Assembly: GCF_001669775.1 (NCBI RefSeq)
Contig: NZ_LXWK01000011.1
Location: forward strand, 744,001 to 808,000
Length of the DNA stretch: 64,000 bases
Origin: Rheinheimera sp. SA_1
GTDB lineage: Bacteria > Pseudomonadota > Gammaproteobacteria > Enterobacterales > Alteromonadaceae
Reading direction: 5' to 3'
Within the stretch, counting starts at the first letter, position 1; each line of letters begins with the position of its first letter. The notes under the pieces were generated by a model. The model worked only from the letters and a program-made list of their open reading frames with translations. It had not been told where the DNA came from and made no database searches. Positions 45,451-56,773 of this stretch are shown here, one piece after another. Position numbers and translations under genes: made by a program.

Positions 45451-47145
45451 ATGAGCAACACTAATTCCAGACTGGACCCAAGCCGGGTTATTCGTGCCGC
45501 CCGCGGTAGTCAAATCACCGCTAAAAGCTGGCAGACCGAAGCCGCCAAACGGATGCTGATGAACAACCTCGATCCGGATGTGGCCGAGCATCCAACGTCA
45601 TTGGTAGTGTACGGCGGCATCGGCCGTGCAGCGCGCGATTGGGCCAGTTACGACAAAATTGTCGAAGTGCTGGACCGGTTAGAAGATAACCAGACTCTGC
45701 TTATTCAAAGCGGCAAGCCGGTTGGCGTGTTTCCAACCCATCCGGACGCGCCACGGGTACTGTTGGCAAACTCAAATCTGGTGCCACATTGGGCGACCTG
45801 GGAACATTTTAACGAGCTGGATAAACAGGGTCTGGCGATGTACGGCCAGATGACTGCCGGCTCCTGGATTTACATCGGCACCCAGGGCATTGTGCAAGGC
45901 ACTTACGAAACGTTCGTCGCCATCGCCAAACAACATTTTGACGGCAAACCAGCCGGCAAGTGGATCTTAACCGGCGGTTTAGGCGGCATGGGTGGCGCGC
46001 AGCCGCTCGCTGGCACCATGGCCGGATTCCATATGATCGCTTGTGAAGTGGACGAGTCGCGTATCGATTTTCGTCTGCGTACCGGTTATGTCGACCAAAA
46101 AGCCTTTTCGCTGGACGAAGCATTATCACAACTCGAAGCCGCCAAAGCCGCGGGTAAACCAACTTCGATTGGCCTGTTAGGCAATGCTGCGGACATTTTT
46201 GCCGAACTGGTCGCACGCAATATTATCCCGGACGTCGTGACTGACCAGACTTCTGCCCACGATCCGCTGAATGGCTACTTGCCACAGGGCTGGAGCATGG
46301 AACAAGCCAAAGCAGAACGCTTAAAAGACGAAGCCCATGTCGTCACCGAAGCGAAAAAATCCATGGCGGTGCAGGTACTGGCTACGCTGGAAATGCAATC
46401 ACGCGGTGCAGTAGCCGTCGATTATGGCAACAACATCCGCCAGATGGCCAAAGACGTTGGCGTCGAAAACGCCTTTGATTACCCTGGTTTTGTGCCGGCT
46501 TATATCCGTCCGCTGTTCTGCGAAGGTATTGGCCCGTTCCGCTGGGTGGCACTGTCGGGCGATCCGGAAGATATCTATAAAACGGACGCTAAAGTCAAAG
46601 AGCTGATCCCGGACAATCCACATCTGCATAACTGGTTGGATATGGCACGCGAGCGGATTAAATTCCAGGGTTTACCGGCGCGGATTTGCTGGATCGGCTT
46701 AAAAGACCGTGCCCGTATCGCTTTAGCCTTTAACGAGATGGTGAAAAATGGCGAGTTATCAGCGCCAATTATTATCGGCCGTGACCACTTAGACTCAGGC
46801 TCGGTGGCTTCCCCAAACCGTGAAACCGAAGCGATGCTGGACGGCTCAGACGCAGTTTCTGACTGGCCACTGCTGAACGCCTTACTCAATACCGCTGGCG
46901 GCGCGACCTGGGTGTCGTTGCATCATGGTGGCGGTGTCGGTATGGGTTACAGCCAACACTCTGGCGTGGTGATTTTAGCTGACGGTACCGACGCCGCAGC
47001 GGCGCGTTTAGGCCGGGTGCTGTGGAATGACCCGGGCACTGGCGTAATGCGCCATGCCGACGCTGGTTATGACATCGCCAAAAATTGTGCTGTGGCACAA
47101 GGACTGGATTTACCAATGGTGCCAGGCGCTAACGGCAAAAAGTAA
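45451..47145 (+). CDS. hutU: Urocanate hydratase
   Basis: HutU adds water to urocanate using tightly bound [21 protein letters not shown] at about residues 171-188 is the NAD-binding glycine motif, and [16 protein letters not shown] and [16 protein letters not shown] match the family. The length of 564 aa is typical. It follows hutC by 7 bases. Confidence 0.98.
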   Translation: MSNTNSRLDPSRVIRAARGSQITAKSWQTEAAKRMLMNNLDPDVAEHPTSLVVYGGIGRAARDWASYDKIVEVLDRLEDNQTLLIQSGKPVGVFPTHPDAPRVLLANSNLVPHWATWEHFNELDKQGLAMYGQMTAGSWIYIGTQGIVQGTYETFVAIAKQHFDGKPAGKWILTGGLGGMGGAQPLAGTMAGFHMIACEVDESRIDFRLRTGYVDQKAFSLDEALSQLEAAKAAGKPTSIGLLGNAADIFAELVARNIIPDVVTDQTSAHDPLNGYLPQGWSMEQAKAERLKDEAHVVTEAKKSMAVQVLATLEMQSRGAVAVDYGNNIRQMAKDVGVENAFDYPGFVPAYIRPLFCEGIGPFRWVALSGDPEDIYKTDAKVKELIPDNPHLHNWLDMARERIKFQGLPARICWIGLKDRARIALAFNEMVKNGELSAPIIIGRDHLDSGSVASPNRETEAMLDGSDAVSDWPLLNALLNTAGGATWVSLHHGGGVGMGYSQHSGVVILADGTDAAAARLGRVLWNDPGTGVMRHADAGYDIAKNCAVAQGLDLPMVPGANGKK

Positions 47146-47256
47146 CTGCGCTTTTAGCGAGGCGGTCGCCGGTAGAGCACGACCCTGCCGGCATACAAAT
47201 TAAATACCGTCAGCAGCGTTGCTGGCCGGAATAACCAAATAACACAAGGCTAAATC

Positions 47257-48795
47257 ATGACTTATCAATTGAATATCGTGCCAGGTGAATTGACCCTGCC
47301 CCAACTGCGCAAAGTACAACAAGGCGCAGTCCAACTAACGTTAGATGCTTCCGCTTTACCGGGCATCGAAGCTTCAGCGCAAACGGTTGCCAACATCATC
47401 GCTGAAGATCGCACCGTGTATGGCATCAACACCGGTTTTGGCTTATTGGCCAACACCAAAATCAATAAAGACCAGCTGGAATTATTACAGCGCTCTATAG
47501 TGTTATCCCATGCCGCCGGTTTTGGCGACTTGATGGACGATAGCACTGTACGCCTGATGATGGTTCTGAAAATCAACAGCTTAGCCCGTGGTTATTCAGG
47601 TGTCCGGCCTTTGGTAATCGACGCTTTGATCGCGCTGGTCAATGCTGAAGTCTATCCATGTATTCCGAAAAAAGGCTCAGTGGGCGCTTCCGGTGACTTA
47701 GCGCCGTTATCACATATGGTGCTGCCACTGATTGGCGAAGGTGAAGTAACGATTGCCGGCCAGATTTACAGTGCGAAAGAAGGCTTAGCCATTGCCGGTT
47801 TAACACCGATTGTCCTGGCAGCCAAAGAAGGCTTAGCCTTGTTAAACGGGACTCAGGCTTCGACCGCGCTGGCGCTGGAAGGCTTGTTCCGCGCTGAAGA
47901 TTTATATGCTTCTGCTTCGGTTATTGGCGCGATTAGCGTTGAAGCCGCGATGGGCAGTCGCTCGCCGTTTGATGCGCGTATTCATGCGGTGCGTGGTCAG
48001 CCAGGTCAGATTGATGCCGCGGTGATTTATCGCGAATTGTTAGGGGATTCTTCAGAAATCGCTGATTCACATAAAAACTGTGAAAAAGTACAAGACCCAT
48101 ACAGCTTGCGTTGCCAGCCACAAGTGATGGGCGCCTGTTTAACCCAAATTCGCAACTCGGCGGTGACTTTACTGATTGAAGCCAATGGCGTCACTGACAA
48201 CCCACTGGTCTTCGCCGCCGAAAACGACATTATCTCTGGTGGAAATTTCCACGCTGAACCAGTGGCAATGGCGGCTGACAATCTGGCATTGGCAATTGCC
48301 GAAATCGGCTCTTTGTCTGAACGTCGCATGGCGCTGTTGATTGACTCCCATCTGTCCAAACTGCCGGCATTTTTAGTCAACAACGGCGGTGTTAACTCCG
48401 GCTTTATGATTGCACAAGTGACAGCTGCAGCTCTGGCTTCTGAAAATAAATCACTGGCGCATCCGGCTTCGGTCGACAGTCTGCCGACGTCAGCCAACCA
48501 GGAAGATCACGTATCGATGGCCACTTTTGCCGCCCGTCGCTTAGCCGAAATGGCCGAAAATACTTTAGGCGTACTGGCAGTGGAATATCTGGCGTCGGTG
48601 CAAGGCCTGGACTTCCGTGCTCCGCTGAAAGCTTCAGCCAAAGTTGAACAAGCCAAAGCGATTTTGCGCGCGCAGGTGCCGTTTTATGCCGAAGACCGTT
48701 ATTTTGCGCCGGATATCGAAGACGCAGCGGAACTGCTGCGTGATGGTAAGTTAACTGCGTTGCTGCCAGCAGCGATGTTGCCAAGCCAGTCTTAA
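47257..48795 (+). CDS. hutH: Histidine ammonia-lyase
   Basis: HutH removes ammonia from histidine to give urocanate. The self-formed MIO cofactor triad is Ala144-Ser145-Gly146 in [14 protein letters not shown]. The active-site region YGINTGFG is present near residue 52. The length of 512 aa is normal. A 111-base gap separates it from hutU; no clear second HutC site is seen there. Confidence 0.98.
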   Translation: MTYQLNIVPGELTLPQLRKVQQGAVQLTLDASALPGIEASAQTVANIIAEDRTVYGINTGFGLLANTKINKDQLELLQRSIVLSHAAGFGDLMDDSTVRLMMVLKINSLARGYSGVRPLVIDALIALVNAEVYPCIPKKGSVGASGDLAPLSHMVLPLIGEGEVTIAGQIYSAKEGLAIAGLTPIVLAAKEGLALLNGTQASTALALEGLFRAEDLYASASVIGAISVEAAMGSRSPFDARIHAVRGQPGQIDAAVIYRELLGDSSEIADSHKNCEKVQDPYSLRCQPQVMGACLTQIRNSAVTLLIEANGVTDNPLVFAAENDIISGGNFHAEPVAMAADNLALAIAEIGSLSERRMALLIDSHLSKLPAFLVNNGGVNSGFMIAQVTAAALASENKSLAHPASVDSLPTSANQEDHVSMATFAARRLAEMAENTLGVLAVEYLASVQGLDFRAPLKASAKVEQAKAILRAQVPFYAEDRYFAPDIEDAAELLRDGKLTALLPAAMLPSQS

Positions 48796-48810
48796 CAAAA
48801 CGGTTTTATC

Positions 48811-48850
48811 CAGGGCAGTCTTACACCCTCGCTGCCCTGCTTTCTTTCCT
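48811..48850 (+). terminator. Terminator after hutH
   Basis: CAGGGCAG/CTGCCCTG stem with a 13-base loop is followed by CTTTCTTTCCT, 15 bases past the hutH stop. Confidence 0.7.
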
Positions 48851-49066
48851 GCCAAGCTACTGAAATCTAATCCTGATCGGTCTCCAACGATCGGCCGTAA
48901 CGGCTTATGGTTGGTAAATTCATCTTTTCTCAACAACTGGCTAGACCAGATATTTGAACTCTGTTAACTTCGTGTTCGTCTTTGACCTTCGCTCAGGAGT
49001 GTCAATAATAACTACAGCAGCGGCAATGACTTCTGCATACAAGACAATCAGACAATAGGGTTAGAC

Positions 49067-51091
49067 ATGAAATTAACTGTTGCTCACAAAGTGATCATCG
49101 GCTTTGGCTTTATCGCTATTTTGCTACTGATTGCCAGCCTATCCTCATTGTGGAGTTTTGCCGTCGTTTCCGACTCTAGTAACAGAGTGAACGAAGTTGC
49201 AGTGCCGGCGCAGCAACAGAGCAATAAAGCACAAATCCAGCTGCTAAAACTGGCCAAATTATCCGCCTTAGGTTTTACCGCCGAACAAACTAAGGATATT
49301 CAACAATATCAAACCGATTTTGCCAGTGCCGAAGCTTTGTACCAGCAAAATATGCAGCAATTACAAGCACTGCTCGCCGCCGATACCACCTTAAATAAAC
49401 CATTAAAAGAAGCTGCTAAGCACTATCAGGATTATGTCACTGCCGTAAAGGCTATGTTTGAAGCAAAACTGACCACTGTGACTGCTGGCGCAGCTGCAGC
49501 AACCGAACTGACGACCCTGGTGCAATTAATCGATGATGCCGGCGCAACGCTCGTCGATATTTCTTATCTGGAAACTCCGGGCAAACAACAACAGCTTGAA
49601 CTGATAGCGGGTGCTGCCGGCCGGGTAGATGGCCAGTTATTGGCAATGATGCAGACAGTGCGGGAAACCGGCGCATTTACCGATGTCAGTCAACTGACGG
49701 AAAGTCAGCAAAATATCGAATTTGCATTGAGCGATATGCAAGGTAACCTCGATTACGTTGGTAATCTGGTGCCGGAAGTTGGGGCGGAAGATTTATGGGG
49801 ATCTTTTAATGAACAGCTCGCTGCACTGAAGGCTAAAGTTGCCGATCAAAATGGCCTGGTTGCGAAAAAACAACAACAACTGACTGCGTTACAGCAGGCC
49901 CGACAGCAGTTAACTGCATCAGAGCAGGCTATTTCGCAGGCCGTCACCGCTTTGGATTCAGTCGTTAGCGGTGCCGATCAACAGTTCTCCAGCCTGCAGA
50001 ACGACATGTCAGACACTTTAAGTTTTGGCACCGTCCGCACGTTCATCCTGATGTTGGTGTTAATTGCTTTAGCCGGTGCTGCTGCCTATTTCACAATCAA
50101 CGCTATGTTACGGCCACTTGGCAGTATCAACAAAGTGCTGGGGCAAGTCGCCGCCGGCGATCTGAGCCGGCAGCTGATTATTGAAAATGATGACGAATTT
50201 GGCGCGCTTTCGGCCAAAGTAAATAGCCTGATCCAGGCACTTAGCCAACTCATTCGCGGCATCGCCGAAAATGCCACTGAGCTGCAACAAAGCGCCGAGT
50301 TTTCTCGTGGTGAAGTGGGCGAAATTAACAAAGCGCTGGATCAGCAACAACAACAGATCGCGGCCGTCAACGACACCACCCTGCAGCTGGCGCAAAATAC
50401 CAATCTGATCGCCGAGCAGGCTCATCAGGCGGTGAATGAAATGAATCACGCCCGTTCCCAAAGCGAGCAAATTGATACTATTTCAAACGAAAACAATCAG
50501 TTGATTACCGGTTTGGCGGTGCAATTAAGCAGCACGGCCGAGATTATGCTGAAAGTAAATGACCAATCGAATAACATCGGTAGCATTCTGGCGACCATTC
50601 GTGGTATTGCCGAACAAACCAATTTATTAGCGTTAAACGCGGCGATCGAAGCTGCCCGGGCTGGCGAGCAAGGCCGCGGTTTTGCGGTGGTTGCCGATGA
50701 AGTGAGGTCGTTAGCGGTACGTAGCCAAAGTGCCACTGATGAAATCCGCCAGATGATCCAAAACCTGCAGCAGCAAAGTACCGCCGCCGTCAGCGCCATT
50801 ACCCGTGGCAAAGCAGATGCCGACACTTGTGTTGGCCACACCGCTGAGCTGGTGCAGTCGCTGGGCAATATCAATCAGGCGATTAGCCAGATGCAACAAA
50901 TCAGTGCTGCCATCGCTGATGCCACGCAGAATCAGTTAGGTCTGGGTCAGGCGATTACTGAAAATATGAGCACGATGGTGACGTTGGCCGAGCAAAGCAG
51001 CGATAAAGCCAGCCGAACCCTGCAACATAGCGATGCTGTGGCACAAAGTGCCGAACAACTGCAGCAATCGATTCATATGTTTAAGGTTTAG
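49067..51091 (+). CDS. Methyl-accepting chemotaxis protein
   Basis: A chemoreceptor of 674 aa with TM1 at about residues 9-33, a long helical periplasmic domain of about 285 residues, TM2 at about 319-342, HAMP at about 345-398 and a signalling domain with the conserved tip [22 protein letters not shown]. There is no CheR-binding pentapeptide at the C-terminus, which ends IHMFKV. The sensor is Ala/Gln-rich and of unknown ligand. Its place just after hutH is suggestive but not evidence for histidine sensing. The gap before it (about 270 bases) shows no further gene. Confidence 0.9.
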   Translation: MKLTVAHKVIIGFGFIAILLLIASLSSLWSFAVVSDSSNRVNEVAVPAQQQSNKAQIQLLKLAKLSALGFTAEQTKDIQQYQTDFASAEALYQQNMQQLQALLAADTTLNKPLKEAAKHYQDYVTAVKAMFEAKLTTVTAGAAAATELTTLVQLIDDAGATLVDISYLETPGKQQQLELIAGAAGRVDGQLLAMMQTVRETGAFTDVSQLTESQQNIEFALSDMQGNLDYVGNLVPEVGAEDLWGSFNEQLAALKAKVADQNGLVAKKQQQLTALQQARQQLTASEQAISQAVTALDSVVSGADQQFSSLQNDMSDTLSFGTVRTFILMLVLIALAGAAAYFTINAMLRPLGSINKVLGQVAAGDLSRQLIIENDDEFGALSAKVNSLIQALSQLIRGIAENATELQQSAEFSRGEVGEINKALDQQQQQIAAVNDTTLQLAQNTNLIAEQAHQAVNEMNHARSQSEQIDTISNENNQLITGLAVQLSSTAEIMLKVNDQSNNIGSILATIRGIAEQTNLLALNAAIEAARAGEQGRGFAVVADEVRSLAVRSQSATDEIRQMIQNLQQQSTAAVSAITRGKADADTCVGHTAELVQSLGNINQAISQMQQISAAIADATQNQLGLGQAITENMSTMVTLAEQSSDKASRTLQHSDAVAQSAEQLQQSIHMFKV

Positions 51092-51148
51092 CATCCAACA
51101 CATTCACTGCCACAGGCTGCAAACAGCGTTACCACATCTGCTGAAATG

Positions 51149-51172
51149 AAAAAGGCTGGACTAAGTCCAGCC
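51149..51172 (-). terminator. Terminator for the leftward 51.3 kb gene
   Basis: GGCTGGACT/AGTCCAGCC nearly perfect palindrome, followed on the minus strand by TTTTTCATTTC. There is no T-run on the plus-strand side, so it chiefly serves the minus-strand gene. Confidence 0.75.
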
Positions 51173-51305
51173 AGGCAGGGAGTGATTGGTATCCAACCTT
51201 GGATTTATGTTGTTCCTTTCTCGGTTAAAGCCATTCCATATTGCCAAAACAGAGACAGGAAAAACCTGACGAAAACTTGATATTATCATTGATTTGCGAA
51301 GGATT

Positions 51306-51893
51306 TTATCCATTCACTGCTAAATGCAGCTTTTGCAGCGTCTGCAAATCAACGATGTCAATCCCGGCTTCCCGGGCAAAAATTTCAGCTTGCAGATCTG
51401 GCGGTTGTGGCGATAGGAAAAATCCTTGCCGGCATTGATGGGTCAGCATCCAGCGAAACAACAGCCGCATATCTTCGATGCCTGCCTGCTGCTGGCCGTC
51501 CACCGCGATTTGTAATAACACTGGCTGACGTTGTGCTCCCCACAAATAAATATCCGCCTGACTGGTTAACCGCTGCAGCTGCGACTGATGCAGCTGTAAA
51601 AACAATTGAACCTGCTGTGGATATTGATTTAATTGATGTTTATGGCTGTGATGACTTATAGCAATTGTTGGTAACAGCTTCAGCCAGGTGGTCGGTGGGG
51701 CAATCAACACTGACAAATTGACCAGCATCGACACCAGCACCATTGCCAGAAAAAACCACAACAACCATTCTGCATGATGATTCGGCGCTTCTTGACCCTC
51801 TTGCAGCGGCTGGATCAACACCAAATAAACCGCTGCAGCCACAATGCCAGCCAGCGTACTTAAGGTCGAACCCAGGATCCATTTGTTTATCAT
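51306..51893 (-). CDS. Membrane protein with restriction-endonuclease-like (Mrr-like) fold, hypothetical
   Basis: Two hydrophobic helices (about residues 5-27 and 43-65) are followed by a soluble domain. Its C-terminal half, from VLLQIAVDG through RLLFRWMLTHQCRQGFFLSPQPPDLQAEIFAREAGIDIVDL, follows the pattern of Mrr-type endonuclease folds (core strand, helix, GxFLSP, A...A...GI.IVD). The catalytic Asp and E-x-K residues of active enzymes are not seen, so it is probably not a nuclease. The family match is my inference. It is a single gene with its own terminator. Confidence 0.6.
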   Translation of the reverse strand: MINKWILGSTLSTLAGIVAAAVYLVLIQPLQEGQEAPNHHAEWLLWFFLAMVLVSMLVNLSVLIAPPTTWLKLLPTIAISHHSHKHQLNQYPQQVQLFLQLHQSQLQRLTSQADIYLWGAQRQPVLLQIAVDGQQQAGIEDMRLLFRWMLTHQCRQGFFLSPQPPDLQAEIFAREAGIDIVDLQTLQKLHLAVNG

Positions 51894-52000
51894 ACGGCAA
51901 CCTTGTGTGAAGTTACCCGAGATTATCTGCCGGTTCGGATTTGGAAACTTAATTGAGCTGTGATAAAAATCTGATAAATCCCGCTACAGAATCTCCCCAT

Positions 52001-52846
52001 TTAACAGGACGTTAATGCCTGTAATGGCGACAGGAACTGATAACTAAAACCAGGTTGCTGTTGACTACGCAGCGATAAAATCCGGCGTGCCGGTTCATCA
52101 GCAGCGGTGAAATTCACCGGCGGCAATCCGGCTTGCGCCGCTGCTGCATGGTAAAAACTGGCTTTGAGCGGATATTCCGGGCAACACAAATTAAACAATT
52201 GATGTTGTGATGCCACTGCCGCGGTCAGTAAATTCAGCACAAAACGGCCAATATCAGCAGCATGCACCAGATTCACCGGCAGTTGTGGTCCCGATAACGA
52301 ACGCCCCTGGCCAAACCGTGCCGGATTGCGGCCCGGGCCAATCAATCCGGCCAGCCTTAATGTGATGCAGTTCGGGATTTGTTGCAGGGTCTGCTCGGCT
52401 TCCAGCAGCGCCGCTACCCGACTATTCACTGGCACCGCGTTCACCGGATCTAGGCGTGGCACCACGCATTGTTCATCAACGTCGCCGGACAACCCCTGAT
52501 AAACGCCGGTACTGGAACAATGAATCACACCACGCACACCGGCAGTCGTTGCCACTTCTACCAAACTCTGTAGCTGCAGCATATAATCTGCTGCACTTTG
52601 CTGACGTGCCGAAGGTGGAATTGCACAAATCAGCCAGCTATCCTGCAAGATTTCCATCAACTCAGCTGTAGGTAACACCAGCGGCAATTGCAGTAAGAGT
52701 GGCTGGATCCCGGTGGGTAACGCCAATAGACCGGCGGCACTTTGCCGAGTGCCATACACCACAAATCCGTCTGCAGCCAACATAGTTCCCAGCTGCTGCC
52801 CTAACCAGCCGCAGCCAATAATCACCACTTTTTGTTTCTTTTCCAT
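52001..52846 (-). CDS. NAD(P)-dependent SDR-type epimerase/dehydratase-like protein
   Basis: An extended SDR of the YeeZ type. The Rossmann motif IIGCGWLGQQL is at the N-terminus and HCSSTGVYQG matches the active-site segment, though the usual YxxxK pair is not obvious. The ATG at 52846 shares one base with the fabY stop (TGATG), giving 281 aa. Cotranscription with fabY is likely. The substrate is unknown. Confidence 0.8.
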   Translation of the reverse strand: MEKKQKVVIIGCGWLGQQLGTMLAADGFVVYGTRQSAAGLLALPTGIQPLLLQLPLVLPTAELMEILQDSWLICAIPPSARQQSAADYMLQLQSLVEVATTAGVRGVIHCSSTGVYQGLSGDVDEQCVVPRLDPVNAVPVNSRVAALLEAEQTLQQIPNCITLRLAGLIGPGRNPARFGQGRSLSGPQLPVNLVHAADIGRFVLNLLTAAVASQHQLFNLCCPEYPLKASFYHAAAAQAGLPPVNFTAADEPARRILSLRSQQQPGFSYQFLSPLQALTSC

Positions 52847-53769
52847 CAATGCGCATGTCCTTGTGCTGGCTGCAGTGGCAATACCACAAAACGCCCTTCA
52901 AATTCAGCCACTTTGTTGTCGCCATCCATAATCTGTACTTTGAGCTGCTGCCGCACTTTGAGGCCACGCGCCAGCGGCGTTAAATCACCTTTGAGTTGCA
53001 GTAAGTCGACTTTCGCAGATGGTGTGTGTTGCAGCGGCGCCAGATAACGGATCTGCGCATCCGCCAGCACGATATCCCCTTGTAGTCCCAGAGCTTTCAT
53101 TTGCAGAAACACCATGCCCCAACCGGTTAAAGTCGCCATGCTATAAATACTGCCGGCAAACATGGTCTGATGTGGGTTTTTGTTCGGTGCCAGCGGCGCT
53201 TTACATTGCAGCTGATGGCCATCAAAACTCTGCACCTGTAACTGCATAAACTCAGAAAGTGGAATGCCTTGTTGCCAGGTCTGGGTTAATGCCTGCACCC
53301 AGCTTTGCCTGTCTGCAGCAGAACCCTCCAGATACAAGGCTTTACTCATTTGCCAGTGCGCAATACCGAACAACGGCGGTTGTGCCGCACCCACCTGATA
53401 ACCAGACTTTTTGTAAAAAACCACCGCGCTGTCGCGAGCATTTAAAATAACGCGCTGTGCGCCAATCAACACCGCCTGTTGCTCCAGTGCTTGCAGCATT
53501 ATCGCGCCGAAACCGGTACCTCGCGCTGCTTCCGCCACCGCCATATACCGCACTTGCGCCGTATCAGCATCCACCAGATGCAACCGGCCAACTGCTAGCA
53601 CTTCGCCCGCAGCATCCACGATCATCCGGTGTTGTGCTTGTGCTTCCAGCTCATCGCGCTCCGATCCAGGCGGTTGCTGCCAGGGTGCCCTTAATATCTG
53701 ATACCGAAGTTGATAGTACCCCTGCCATTGAGCTTCAGTTGCCGGCGTAATAAGCTGCCACTTCATCAT
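52846..53769 (-). CDS. fabY: YiiD/FabY: GNAT domain fused to a hotdog-fold thioesterase-like domain
   Basis: The N-terminal GNAT domain (about residues 1-140, with VRYMAVAEAARGTGFGAIMLQ) is joined to a YiiD-type hotdog domain (about 155-300, with PNKNPHQTMFAGSIYSMA). E. coli YiiD has the same two-part layout and length (329 aa) and has been reported to decarboxylate malonyl-ACP to start fatty-acid synthesis. The ATG at 53769 with AAGGAA upstream gives 307 aa. Closeness to dtd and yihY matches the E. coli order, supporting orthology. Confidence 0.88.
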   Translation of the reverse strand: MMKWQLITPATEAQWQGYYQLRYQILRAPWQQPPGSERDELEAQAQHRMIVDAAGEVLAVGRLHLVDADTAQVRYMAVAEAARGTGFGAIMLQALEQQAVLIGAQRVILNARDSAVVFYKKSGYQVGAAQPPLFGIAHWQMSKALYLEGSAADRQSWVQALTQTWQQGIPLSEFMQLQVQSFDGHQLQCKAPLAPNKNPHQTMFAGSIYSMATLTGWGMVFLQMKALGLQGDIVLADAQIRYLAPLQHTPSAKVDLLQLKGDLTPLARGLKVRQQLKVQIMDGDNKVAEFEGRFVVLPLQPAQGHAH

Positions 53770-53824
53770 TGATTCCTTGTCAGGCACTGCCGCTGCAGCA
53801 ACAGTGATTAAAATTGAGGGCATT

Positions 53825-54457
53825 GTGGAACAAAGCGACAACAGAACTCAAGCCATTCTCAGTTGGCGGCGCAGCGCAACCGTCGACTTGCGGGTAGAGC
53901 AAGACGAGCAGCAGCGTTATTTGGTACTAAACGGTCAGCGGCAAAGTCAGATGCAACTACAACATCCGGCAAGCCCAACCTACCCACATTTGCAGCTGTT
54001 ACTGGACTGGCTCGCCAACAAACCCTGGCAACGTTTATTGCAGATTGGCTTAGGCGGCGGCGAATTTAATCGGGTGTTGGCGGCGCGCTGGCCAGATTGT
54101 CAGGTGGTGACGGTGGAACAAGAGCCTTTGATCATCGAGGCTTATCAGCAATTTTTCCGGCCACAACCGCATCCGAATGAAACCTTAATCTGCGCCGATG
54201 CCATGACGTTTGCCCGCGACGCTCTGGTTCAACCGCAGCGATTTGAGGTGATTTTTATCGATATTTATCCATGGCCAGAACAATGGCAAGCGTTGATGCT
54301 GGCACTGTTGCAACTACGGGCTGAGAACAATTGGTTTTGTATCAATCTGCCGGCCGAACCGCCAGCGCAATGGCAACAATTCTGGCAGCAGCAGCCAGTT
54401 AAACTGGTCTGTTACAACGTGCCAGGTTACCTGAATCAGTTATGGCTTGGCGGGTAA
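53825..54457 (+). CDS. Spermidine-synthase-like (class I methyltransferase-fold) protein
   Basis: The protein has the nucleotide-binding core of the SpeE fold: LLQIGLGGGEFNRVL, VVTVEQEPLIIEAYQQFF, LICADAMTFARD and EVIFIDIYPWP. The polyamine catalytic Asp after the second motif is replaced in context (FIDIYPWP), and the protein lacks the SpeE N-terminal beta domain. It may therefore be a methyltransferase-like protein rather than a true spermidine synthase. GTG at 53825 with GAGGG upstream is the preferred start (210 aa). It is divergent from fabY and convergent with dtd. Confidence 0.75.
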   Translation: MEQSDNRTQAILSWRRSATVDLRVEQDEQQRYLVLNGQRQSQMQLQHPASPTYPHLQLLLDWLANKPWQRLLQIGLGGGEFNRVLAARWPDCQVVTVEQEPLIIEAYQQFFRPQPHPNETLICADAMTFARDALVQPQRFEVIFIDIYPWPEQWQALMLALLQLRAENNWFCINLPAEPPAQWQQFWQQQPVKLVCYNVPGYLNQLWLGG

Positions 54458-54472
54458 ACATCAACAAAAACC

Positions 54473-54910
54473 TCAGACCTGCAGCCAAAAAGTCACAGGC
54501 CCATCATTGACCAGACTGACTTGCATATCGGCGCCAAACTGGCCGGTCGCAACGGTCACGCCCTGGGTTTTGCAATACTGCACAAATTGCTGATACAAAG
54601 GCTCAGCCACCGCAGGTAACGCCGCAGGAGTAAAGCTTGGCCTCAAGCCAGAATTGGTATCTGCTGCCAGCGTAAATTGCGACACCACCAGCAGCTCACC
54701 GCCAACTTGCTGCAGATTCAGATTCATTTTGCCGTTTTCGTCGTTAAACAATCGATAGTTCAGTACTTTGTCGGCCAATTTTTTCAAAACCGCCGGTTGA
54801 TCCGTCGCTTCCACCCCAAGCAATACCAAAAGCCCGGGTCCGATTTTGCCAACGACTTGCTCGTCGACCTGCACATCAGCGCGGCGCACCCGCTGCAACA
54901 AAGCAATCAC
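54473..54910 (-). CDS. dtd: D-aminoacyl-tRNA deacylase
   Basis: Dtd removes D-amino acids wrongly attached to tRNA. The start MIALLQRV (GTG codon), [17 protein letters not shown] and NDGPVTFWL contain the two active-site motifs (SQFT and the NxPVT-like loop, here with a Gly-Pro). The 145-residue length is normal. Its GTG overlaps the stop of the upstream peptidase by four bases (GTGA). Confidence 0.96.
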   Translation of the reverse strand: MIALLQRVRRADVQVDEQVVGKIGPGLLVLLGVEATDQPAVLKKLADKVLNYRLFNDENGKMNLNLQQVGGELLVVSQFTLAADTNSGLRPSFTPAALPAVAEPLYQQFVQYCKTQGVTVATGQFGADMQVSLVNDGPVTFWLQV

Positions 54911-55878
54911 ACCTGGGATCCTTCAGCAAGCAGCCGATCCGCCAGCAACACTGACATCTCATATAAGCTGCGGCTGATGCCACTTTCACTGGCCGAATGA
55001 CCGGCGTCATTGACAATTTTTAATACGGCACCAGGCCAGCGTTGTGCCAGCGTCCAGGCATTTTCCATTTTACAAACAATGTCATAACGACCGTGCACAA
55101 TGTAACAAGGCAAGTGCTGCACTTTATGCAAATCTTGTAACAGTTGATCCGGTGCCAGAAAACAATGATGCAGGAAATAGTGATTTTCAATCCGTGCCAG
55201 CGGCAACGCTGATTCGGGCTCCACTGCCCCCTGACGCATCGCCGGATTGGGCAATAAGCTGGCAACCCTGGCTTCCCACAAGCTCCAGGCCTGAGCAGCA
55301 GCCGTTTGAATTTGTACATCAACATGCTGCAGCAATTGCTGATACGCCACCAGCACATCTAAACCAGGCATGGCGGTAATTGGCGCTAAAAAGTCAGCAA
55401 AATAATCCGGAAATAACTGACTGGCCCCGCCGCCAGGCCGGTACAACCAATCAATATCTTCCGGCCGCGCCAGAAAAATACCGCGTAAAATCAAGCCAAG
55501 ACAACGCTCCGGATACATCTGTGCATAAGCCAGCGCCAGTGTGCTGCCCCAGGAACCACCGGCCACCACCCACTGTTCCAGCTGCAAATGCTGACGAATG
55601 GCTTCCATATCGGCCAGCAGCTGTGCGGTGTTGTTGTGGTCCAGACTGGCAAAAGGAGTTGAATGGCCACAACCGCGTTGATCAAACAAAATAATCCGAT
55701 ACCGTTTCGCATCAAATAAAGTGCGCTGAAACGGTGAGCTGCCACCACCAGGCCCGCCATGGCACATCAGCACCGGAATGCCGGCTGGATTGCCACTTTG
55801 TTCGACATAAATCTGCTGCTGGTTTGGGCGCTCCAACATCATGGTCTGATAACATTCAACAGGCTCATTGTGATACAT
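54907..55878 (-). CDS. pip: Proline iminopeptidase (S33 alpha/beta hydrolase)
   Basis: It cleaves N-terminal proline from peptides. The oxyanion loop HGGPGGGSS and nucleophile Ser109 in [14 protein letters not shown] are clear, with the later DIVCKMENA and DAGHSASE giving Asp and His. The ATG at 55878 follows GGAGG and gives 323 aa; the frame extends 17 codons further but without support. The start overlaps the end of yihY by 14 bases, so yihY, pip and dtd form one unit. Confidence 0.93.
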   Translation of the reverse strand: MYHNEPVECYQTMMLERPNQQQIYVEQSGNPAGIPVLMCHGGPGGGSSPFQRTLFDAKRYRIILFDQRGCGHSTPFASLDHNNTAQLLADMEAIRQHLQLEQWVVAGGSWGSTLALAYAQMYPERCLGLILRGIFLARPEDIDWLYRPGGGASQLFPDYFADFLAPITAMPGLDVLVAYQQLLQHVDVQIQTAAAQAWSLWEARVASLLPNPAMRQGAVEPESALPLARIENHYFLHHCFLAPDQLLQDLHKVQHLPCYIVHGRYDIVCKMENAWTLAQRWPGAVLKIVNDAGHSASESGISRSLYEMSVLLADRLLAEGSQV

Positions 55879-56773
55879 CCAGCGCCTCCGCTTTAGCAGC
55901 TTCAGCTGCGGTTTCAGCTTCAATTTCAAGCTGACGCTGATGCAGTTCTTGCAGCAAAGCTGTTAATTCAGCGCCCAGCAACACCACCACCCAACATAAA
56001 TACACCCAGACAAATAAAATCGGCACTAGCGCCAGCGCTCCGTAAATCGCCTGATAAGTCGGGAAATGATAGATATACAGTGCAAAGGCCATTTTCAGCA
56101 TTTCAAACAACACCGAGCTGAATAACGCCCCCCAAAAGGCGTAGCGATAGCGAACCCTGGTATTGGGCACCAGCTGATACAAAATAAAAAATGCCAGCAA
56201 GCTCACCACATAAGGCGCTATGTTCAGAAAAAAGGTTGAAAGTAACGGTGTATAGTTGTCGGCGAGATGGGTTAATGCAGACAAATACGAAGTCATCGCG
56301 ATAGAAGCGCCCAGTAAAATTGGGCCCAATGTCAGAATCATCCAATAAATAGATAACGAAATCATTAATCTGGGTCGCTTTTGCACGCGCCAGATCTTAT
56401 TCAGTGTTTTGTCGATGTTGTGCATCAGCATCAGTGCTACGACCAGCAGAAACAGCACGCCGACTGTCGTCATCTGGCCGATGTTTTCAACAAAGCCATT
56501 GATATAAGTTTGCAGCTCATCACCACGCGATGGCACTACATTGGCGTAGACAAAAGCTTCGATATCCTGCCGCAAACTGGAAAACATCGGAAAAGCATTC
56601 AGCACCGAAAACGCCACGGCTACCAGCGGCACCAGCGACAACAACGAGATATAAGCCAGATAACCGCTGATCATGCCTATCTGATCGCGCTGACAACGCT
56701 GCCAATACAAGCTGGAAATATTGACCCAATGCTGCAGTTGTTGTGTCAGGAATTCGAGCTTGTTAACCACCAT
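55865..56773 (-). CDS. yihY: YihY/BrkB family inner-membrane protein
   Basis: The family (formerly annotated as RNase BN) has six membrane helices; here hydrophobic segments lie at about residues 40-62, 98-120, 140-162, 180-203, 210-232 and 245-268. Conserved parts include AYISLLSLVPLVAV, NKIWRVQKRP and GALALVPILFVWVYLCW. The C-terminus is a Glu/Ala-rich helix. The role is not established. The placement before dtd resembles E. coli. Confidence 0.93.
   Translation of the reverse strand: MVVNKLEFLTQQLQHWVNISSLYWQRCQRDQIGMISGYLAYISLLSLVPLVAVAFSVLNAFPMFSSLRQDIEAFVYANVVPSRGDELQTYINGFVENIGQMTTVGVLFLLVVALMLMHNIDKTLNKIWRVQKRPRLMISLSIYWMILTLGPILLGASIAMTSYLSALTHLADNYTPLLSTFFLNIAPYVVSLLAFFILYQLVPNTRVRYRYAFWGALFSSVLFEMLKMAFALYIYHFPTYQAIYGALALVPILFVWVYLCWVVVLLGAELTALLQELHQRQLEIEAETAAEAAKAEALDVSQ

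Noticed and set aside
47165-47192. GCCGG...CCGGC inverted repeat between hutU and hutH, resembling a REP element
   Set aside because: Only 5-base arms and no other clear copies in the window.
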